Assembly: GCA_036655915.1 (NCBI GenBank)
Contig: JAVVPE010000053.1
Coordinates: forward strand, 1-9,650
Length of the DNA: 9,650 nucleotides
From: JAVWGW01 sp036655915
GTDB lineage: Bacteria; Actinomycetota; Coriobacteriia; Coriobacteriales; Eggerthellaceae
Reading direction: 5' to 3'
Numbering within the stretch: the first letter of the stretch is position 1; each line of letters opens with the position of its first letter. The notes beneath the pieces are model-generated. The model saw only the letters and a list, made by a program, of their open reading frames with translations. It did no database searches and was not told the origin of the DNA. Of the stretch, positions 5,378 through 9,650 are shown in pieces. The position numbers were made by a program, and so were the translations under genes.

Positions 5378-7951
5378 ATGAAAGAATACAACCCGCACGA
5401 GCTTGAACCCCGTTGGCAAAACGCTTGGGAACAGGCCGCTGTGTATAAGGTCGACGAAGATGCCGCCAAGCCGAAGAAATACGTGCTTGAAATGTTTCCC
5501 TATCCTTCGGGCGATCTGCACATGGGGCACGTGCGCAATTACACCATCGGTGATGTGATTGCGCGCTACGCCAAAATGCGCGGGTTTGCCGTGCTGCATC
5601 CGATGGGCTGGGATGCCTTTGGGCTTCCGGCTGAAAACGCGGCTATCAAGCACAACAGCCATCCGGCAAAGTGGACGTATAGCAACATTGAAACGCAAAA
5701 AGCCAGCTGCAAGCGCATGGGCTTTTCATTTGATTGGGATCGCACCGTGGTTGCGTGCGATCCCGAATACTACCGCTGGGGGCAGTGGATCTTCCTGAAA
5801 ATGTGGGAACGTGGCCTGGTAGAACGCCGCAATTCCCCCGTTAACTGGTGCCCCAACTGCGAAACGGTGCTTGCCAACGAACAGGTTACCGATGGGCAAT
5901 GTTGGCGCTGCCACGGCGCCATCGTCAAGCGCGATTTAGAACAGTGGTATCTGAAAATTACCGATTACGCCCAGGAATTGCTGGACGATTTGGACCAGCT
6001 TGAAGGCTGGCCCGACCGCGTAAAGCAGATGCAAGCGCACTGGATTGGCCGTTCGGAAGGTGCCGAAGTCGATTTCACGCTGTGCGATGCTGCGGGCAAG
6101 GTGCCTGATGCGCCGGGGGCCAACGATACTATCACCGTGTTTACCACGCGCCCCGACACCCTGTTTGGGTGTAGCTTTTTCCTGCTGGCGCCCGAATATC
6201 CGCGCACGCTTGAACTGGTGGCGGGCACGCAATACGAAGCTGCCGTCAAAGAAGTTATCGCCATCGCCGAAGCGTCAACGGCGGTCGAACGCGCCCAGGG
6301 CGACCGCGAAAAGCACGGTGCCTTCACGGGCCGCTACGTGATTAACCCGGTCAACGGCGAAAAAGTGCCCGTATGGGTGGCCGATTACGTCATGGCCGAT
6401 TACGGCACTGGCGCGGTTATGGCCGTGCCTTCGGGCGATGCGCGCGATTTCGAGTTCGCGCGCAAATACGACTTGCCCATACCGCCGGTCGTGTTGCCGC
6501 AAGACGATGCGCTCTACGCCGAACTGGCCAACAAAAGCGAACGCGTGCGCGATAATGTGGAATGGGAAACCGCCTTTGCGGCGGAAGGCTATCTTGTTCA
6601 GTCGGGTAAATACACCGGCTTGGCCGGCGGCAAAGATTCCCCCGCGGTCGATGCCATCATCGGCGATTTGGAAGCGGCGGGCAAGGGCAAAAAGTCCGTG
6701 CAGTTCCGCCTGCGCGATTGGCTGATTTCGCGCCAGCGCTATTGGGGCAATCCCATCCCGGCCATCTATTGCGAAAGCTGCGGTTTGGTGCCGGTGCCAG
6801 CGGAAGATTTGCCCGTTGTGCTGCCGCTTGATGTTGATATTGCCGCAGGTGAAGGGCTTGCCGATCACCCGGAGTTTGTCGAGTGCAGCTGCCCCGTGTG
6901 TGGCAAACCGGCACGCCGCGAAACCGATACGATGGACACTTTTACCTGTTCTTCCTGGTATTATTTGCGCTACACCGATCCGCACAACGATGCGCTGCCC
7001 TTCGATGCGGCGCAGGCCAACCGCTGGATGCCGGTCGATCAGTATATCGGCGGCATCGAACACGCCATTTTGCACCTGCTGTATTCGCGCTTCTTCGTGA
7101 AGGTGCTGCGCGATATTGGCATGGTCGATTTCGACGAGCCGTTCCAAAACCTGCTTACTCAGGGCATGGTCAAGCTCAACGGCGAAACTATGTCAAAATC
7201 CAAGGGCAATGTTGTGGCGCCCGAAGATATGATTATTGAATATGGCGCCGATGCTGTGCGCACGTATATCCTGTTCATGGCCCCGCCCGATAAAGATCTT
7301 GAGTGGGAAGAAGATGGCCTGGCGGGCATTTACCGCTTCCTTAACCGCGTGTGGCGCATGGTGGGCGATCTGGTGGGCGAAGCGGGCGAAGAAACGCTGT
7401 TTCAAGAAGGTGCCGCCACCCAAGAGGAAGGCGAGCAGGCCGCCACGGTGCTGCACCGCGAACGCCACCGCGTCATCGGCAAGGCCACCGACGATTTTGC
7501 GCGCAACAACTTCAACACCGCCATCGCGGCCATCATGGAACTGGCCAACACCACGGGTGATTACCTGCGCAAAGTGTCGCCCCAGCAGCGCGCCGCAAGC
7601 GCTTTTTGGCAGGTGCTTGATAGGGAAGTGGCCGAAACTTTGGTGTGCCTGTTGGCGCCTATGGCACCGCATTGGGCCGAAGAACTGTGGCGCGGCGTGC
7701 TGGGCCACGAAAGCTCGGTGCACGTGCAGGCATGGCCTGAATTTGATCCTGAGCAGGCAAAAGCGGATGAAATTGAGCTTGCCGTGCAGGTTAACGGCAA
7801 GGTGAAGGCACGCATTACCGTGGCCACATCCGCCGCAGAAGATGCTGTGCGCACCTGTGCGCTTGAAGCGGTAGCCGATGTGACGCAGGGCAAAACCGTG
7901 GTAAAGGCCATCGTTATCCCTGGCCGCCTTGTTAACATCGTTGTGAAATAG
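5378..7951 (+). CDS. leuS: Leucyl-tRNA synthetase
   Basis: The 857-residue product charges tRNA-Leu with leucine in the cytoplasm and is essential. Length and domain order are those of bacterial LeuRS. The catalytic domain has the HIGH motif as HMGH (48-51) and the KMSKS motif as TMSKS (604-608). A zinc-binding insert carries CPNC (158-161) and CWRC (175-178); further cysteines follow at CESC (465-468) and CSCPVC (503-508). The CP1 editing domain shows TTRPDTLFG (256-264) and GTGAVMAVPSGDARDFEFA (343-361), keeping the Asp needed to remove mischarged amino acids, although the usual preceding His is Gly. DWLISRQRYWG (447-457) returns to the catalytic core, and the C-terminal VQVNGKVKA (803-811) is also typical. 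The frame is open from an ATG at 5342, but MKEYNPHE at 5378 matches the usual LeuRS N-terminus and has GGAAAG upstream, so it is preferred. The next gene begins 19 bp later. Confidence 0.96.
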   Translation: MKEYNPHELEPRWQNAWEQAAVYKVDEDAAKPKKYVLEMFPYPSGDLHMGHVRNYTIGDVIARYAKMRGFAVLHPMGWDAFGLPAENAAIKHNSHPAKWTYSNIETQKASCKRMGFSFDWDRTVVACDPEYYRWGQWIFLKMWERGLVERRNSPVNWCPNCETVLANEQVTDGQCWRCHGAIVKRDLEQWYLKITDYAQELLDDLDQLEGWPDRVKQMQAHWIGRSEGAEVDFTLCDAAGKVPDAPGANDTITVFTTRPDTLFGCSFFLLAPEYPRTLELVAGTQYEAAVKEVIAIAEASTAVERAQGDREKHGAFTGRYVINPVNGEKVPVWVADYVMADYGTGAVMAVPSGDARDFEFARKYDLPIPPVVLPQDDALYAELANKSERVRDNVEWETAFAAEGYLVQSGKYTGLAGGKDSPAVDAIIGDLEAAGKGKKSVQFRLRDWLISRQRYWGNPIPAIYCESCGLVPVPAEDLPVVLPLDVDIAAGEGLADHPEFVECSCPVCGKPARRETDTMDTFTCSSWYYLRYTDPHNDALPFDAAQANRWMPVDQYIGGIEHAILHLLYSRFFVKVLRDIGMVDFDEPFQNLLTQGMVKLNGETMSKSKGNVVAPEDMIIEYGADAVRTYILFMAPPDKDLEWEEDGLAGIYRFLNRVWRMVGDLVGEAGEETLFQEGAATQEEGEQAATVLHRERHRVIGKATDDFARNNFNTAIAAIMELANTTGDYLRKVSPQQRAASAFWQVLDREVAETLVCLLAPMAPHWAEELWRGVLGHESSVHVQAWPEFDPEQAKADEIELAVQVNGKVKARITVATSAAEDAVRTCALEAVADVTQGKTVVKAIVIPGRLVNIVVK

Positions 7952-7970
7952 GCGCTGGTTAGCTAGGCGT

Positions 7971-8654
7971 ATGATAAGCAGAGTATTCAGGTGGGTGAAA
8001 TCGTTGTTGCTGGTAATCGTGTGCGTGGCTGTGGTGTCTGCGGGTCTTGTCGTGGGCACCAATGCTTTCGTTATCGGCACCACCAGCAGTAAGATTGTTG
8101 CGCCCAGTGCGGCGCCAGCGCACAACGCGCAGTGCATTGTGGTGCTGGGCGCTTCGGTGCTGCCCGATGGTTCGCCTTCGGGCATTTTGCAGGACAGGCT
8201 TGATGCGGCCATCGCGCTGTATAAAGCAGGTGCGGCACCCAAGATGCTCATGAGCGGCGACAACGGCGATGTTTCGTATAACGAAGGCGCCGCCATGAAA
8301 AACTACGCCATTGAACAGGGAGTTCCCAGCGAAGACATCTTCAACGACCACGCGGGATTTTCAACCTACGAAACCATGTATCGCGCCAAAAACGTGTTTG
8401 GCGCCCAGCGCATTATCGTGGTGACGCAAACCTATCACCTCTACCGCGCCCTCTACGCCGCCAACGGCTTGGGCATGGAAGCCATCGGGGTTGCAAGCGA
8501 TGCGCACGCCTACAAAAACCAAAGCTATTACGACCTGCGCGAAGTGCCCGCACGCACCAAGGATTTCTTCCAGACACTTCTAAAAGTGCCCTCCACATTT
8601 GTGGGCGACCCCATTTCCCTCAATCAATCCGGCGATATAGCCGAAACCTTGTAA
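7971..8654 (+). CDS. SanA/YdcF-family (DUF218) membrane-anchored protein
   Basis: The 227-residue product has one N-terminal membrane anchor (about 11-30) and then a single DUF218 domain facing outside: CIVVLGASVLPDGSPS (55-70), DRLD (75-78), SGDN (95-98), DHAGFSTYE (126-134) and VVTQTYHLYRALYAA (150-164). These are the conserved blocks of the SanA branch. E. coli SanA is linked to envelope permeability to vancomycin at high temperature; a molecular function has not been established for most members, so an envelope role is only inferred. The gene begins 19 bp after leuS with no terminator or good promoter between, so it is probably cotranscribed. Only a weak ribosome-binding site (TAGG at 7964-7967) precedes the ATG, which suggests translation is helped by ribosomes finishing leuS. 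The membrane anchor directly after the ATG supports this start. A hairpin with a T-tract follows the gene. Confidence 0.85.
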   Translation: MISRVFRWVKSLLLVIVCVAVVSAGLVVGTNAFVIGTTSSKIVAPSAAPAHNAQCIVVLGASVLPDGSPSGILQDRLDAAIALYKAGAAPKMLMSGDNGDVSYNEGAAMKNYAIEQGVPSEDIFNDHAGFSTYETMYRAKNVFGAQRIIVVTQTYHLYRALYAANGLGMEAIGVASDAHAYKNQSYYDLREVPARTKDFFQTLLKVPSTFVGDPISLNQSGDIAETL

Positions 8655-8690
8655 GCCCCTTACGCCATCCTGGGTGCTGCGAAGAAGCTG

Positions 8691-8719
8691 GTTTCCCCTT
8701 GTTGGGAAGCGCGATTTTT
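8691..8719 (+). terminator. Probable intrinsic terminator of the leuS operon
   Basis: A 7-bp stem containing one G-T pair (8691-8697 with 8704-8710, loop CTTGTT) is followed after four bases by TTTTT at 8715-8719. It lies 37 nt after the stop codon of the YdcF-family gene. Stem strength is modest. Confidence 0.5.
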
Positions 8720-8755
8720 GGCGGAAAAACACCTCGGGTGTGCCCTTGCGTTGTC

Positions 8756-8783
8756 GTTCATGTCGCTGGATTTACTGTTCATG
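8756..8783. repeat. Paired GTTCATG direct repeat, possible regulator-binding site
   Basis: GTTCATG occurs at 8756-8762 and 8777-8783, exactly 21 bp apart start to start, which places both on the same face of the helix. Flanks are also similar (CGTTCATGTC and TGTTCATGAC). The pair lies 106-133 bp upstream of the LRR protein gene and just upstream of the weak promoter candidate, as expected for an activator site. The evidence is spacing and similarity only. Confidence 0.3.
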
Positions 8784-8888
8784 ACAAATTGCAGATTTTT
8801 TTCACCAAAGGTTTTATGGTGGGTGCAGAAGTTAAAGGAACAGTGTGCGCAAACAGCGCACTAGGCAATAGAGGCAAGGGGCACCAAG

Positions 8889-9650
8889 ATGATGAAGAAT
8901 ACGAAGAAATCAAGCAAGGGTCTGGCACTGGTACTGGCAGCCGTTTTGGCGCTAACCCCCATGGCAGGCTTCCCGCTTACCGCCCTGGCAACGGGCGACA
9001 CCGCCGCACCGAAAACGGAAGCTCCCGCCGGCGATGCTGCGGACGCCCCGCAAGTCGAAGCCCCCGCCACCGATGCGGATGCCAACACCGACGCCACCCC
9101 GGGCATAACCCCCAGCACCCCTGCAGCTGATGCCGAAACTCCGCAAGCAGAAGCTCCCGCCACCGATGCCGCACAGCCCGCTGCTCCTGCCCCCACCACT
9201 TCGGCTGCCATCGCATTAACCGCCCCTGCCGCCGCCGTTGAATCCGCCGCCGCAAGCGAGGGGGATGTTGTTATCAACGAAATATACTTTCCCGACCTCG
9301 CCTTCCGCAACCATATTGCTGGGATGCTTAAAAAGGCTGAGGGTGACAGCATTTCCTCTGCGGAGCTGTTGGCTGTAACGAACATGGACTTGCCTTATGG
9401 TTTCAGCGGTAAAAACCTAGAGGGCATAGAACACTTCTCAAATTTAAAATCGCTAGCGGTTACCAGCCGTACACTTACCTCGCTGGTTCTTACCCAAAAC
9501 AAGGCATTAACTAATCTGTATATTACCAATTTTCCGGGTAGCCTTACCTCGCTGGATGTTACCCAGAATAAGGAACTGACTGATTTGCACGTGGAGGCGT
9601 CCAACCTTGAATCCCTTGATGTCTCCAACAACACAAAGTTGGAAAACTTG
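8889..9650 (+). CDS. Secreted leucine-rich-repeat protein, N-terminal part (runs off the window end)
   Basis: The reading frame is open from the ATG at 8889 to the last base, giving 254 residues of a longer protein. Residues 1-34 form a Sec signal peptide (basic MMKNTKKSSK, hydrophobic core, likely cleavage after ALA at 32-34). Residues 35 to about 125 are a disordered linker rich in Ala, Pro, Thr, Asp and Glu, with EAPATDA repeated at 57-63 and 88-94. A cap motif follows, VVINEIYFPDLAFRNHI (127-143), then leucine-rich repeats with the pattern LTSLDVTQNKELTDL (from 196, 219 and 240). Proteins of this design are surface or secreted proteins that usually bind other proteins or host structures; the partner is unknown. 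AAGGGG at 8876-8881 supports the start. Codon use changes from GCC/CCC-rich in the linker to more A/T-ending codons in the repeats, hinting at a mosaic origin. A C-terminal cell-wall or membrane anchor, if any, lies beyond the window. Confidence 0.85.
   Translation, partial: MMKNTKKSSKGLALVLAAVLALTPMAGFPLTALATGDTAAPKTEAPAGDAADAPQVEAPATDADANTDATPGITPSTPAADAETPQAEAPATDAAQPAAPAPTTSAAIALTAPAAAVESAAASEGDVVINEIYFPDLAFRNHIAGMLKKAEGDSISSAELLAVTNMDLPYGFSGKNLEGIEHFSNLKSLAVTSRTLTSLVLTQNKALTNLYITNFPGSLTSLDVTQNKELTDLHVEASNLESLDVSNNTKLENL
9057..9170 (+). repeat. Repeated EAPATDA segment in the linker of the LRR protein
   Basis: EAPATDA is encoded at 9057-9077 and again at 9150-9170, each preceded by a PQ dipeptide, so the copies (PQVEAPATDA and PQAEAPATDA) probably arose by duplication. 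The copies are 93 bp apart start to start, an exact number of codons. This is the kind of low-complexity spacer that varies in length between strains. Confidence 0.55.
9474..9650 (+). repeat. Tandem leucine-rich repeat units
   Basis: Three units start at 9474, 9543 and 9606 (residues 196, 219 and 240), 23 and 21 codons apart, and continue past the window end. CTTACCTCGCTGG is identical at 9474-9486 and 9543-9555, so the first two units are close DNA duplicates, while the third has diverged more (ESLDVSNNTK). Confidence 0.75.

Larger units (their letters stand above)
8655..8888 (+). other. Intergenic region before the LRR surface protein gene
   Basis: This 234-bp region has no convincing gene. 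It holds the probable terminator of the previous operon (8691-8719), a paired GTTCATG repeat (8756-8783) and a weak promoter candidate, TTGCAG (8789-8794) and TTTTAT (8812-8817), 17 bp apart. An AAGGGG ribosome-binding site (8876-8881) lies 7 nt before the ATG at 8889. Confidence 0.45.

Noticed and set aside
7952..7970. Leaderless promoter for the YdcF-family gene
   Set aside because: TAGCTA at 7960-7965 is a poor -10 and no -35 is properly spaced; cotranscription with leuS is simpler.
6275..8296. Long minus-strand frames (290 and 367 codons) opposite leuS and the YdcF-family gene
   Set aside because: They mirror GC-rich codons of well-identified plus-strand genes and give low-complexity proteins without domains.
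8729..8741. Hairpin ACACC-TCG-GGTGT, which on the minus strand is followed by TTTTT
   Set aside because: The stem is only 5 bp and no minus-strand gene would need a terminator there.
8861..9385. 174-codon minus-strand frame opposite the LRR gene, Ala/Ser/Gly-rich
   Set aside because: It is the complement of the Ala/Pro linker of the plus-strand protein, which has a signal peptide, ribosome-binding site and clear LRR units.

Overview
The window looks like chromosomal DNA from an anaerobic, moderately GC-rich actinobacterium, most likely the Coriobacteriia (Eggerthellaceae: Eggerthella, Slackia, Gordonibacter and relatives). This is inferred from the combination of a Tat-exported FAD fumarate-reductase-like enzyme, a LuxR regulator with a seven-helix membrane half, a secreted leucine-rich-repeat protein and apparent leaderless transcription. 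No rRNA or tRNA gene, CRISPR array, transposase or integrase was seen.

Layout. Positions 1-244 hold no convincing gene and form the leader of the first gene. 245-1906 (+) encodes a Tat-exported, probably lipid-anchored flavoprotein reductase and ends at a perfect 12-bp hairpin (1915-1950). 2039-2410 (+) is a small GGQ-motif peptide-release-factor-like protein; its promoter sits so close to the ATG that the mRNA is probably leaderless. Convergent to it, 2471-3436 (-) encodes a 7-TM LuxR-type regulator. A 328-bp divergent control region (3437-3764) with two small palindromes separates this from a YfcC/DcuC-family membrane transporter (3765-5336, +). Leucyl-tRNA synthetase (5378-7951, +) follows from a promoter overlapping the transporter's stop codon, and 19 bp later comes a SanA/YdcF-family (DUF218) membrane protein (7971-8654, +). 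After a probable terminator and a short control region, a secreted leucine-rich-repeat protein starts at 8889 and runs off the window end.

How the parts may work together. The regulator and transporter form a divergent pair, so the LuxR protein may sense a small molecule in the membrane and control uptake of the transporter's substrate. The flavoprotein reductase is nearby but is separately transcribed; a link to the transporter (import or exchange of its substrate or product) is only a guess. leuS and the YdcF-family gene probably share a transcript without sharing a function.

No clearly new multi-gene system is visible. The best leads are the substrate-orphan reductase, whose usual dicarboxylate-clamping residues appear changed; the leaderless GGQ protein; the operators between regulator and transporter; and the mosaic LRR surface protein.
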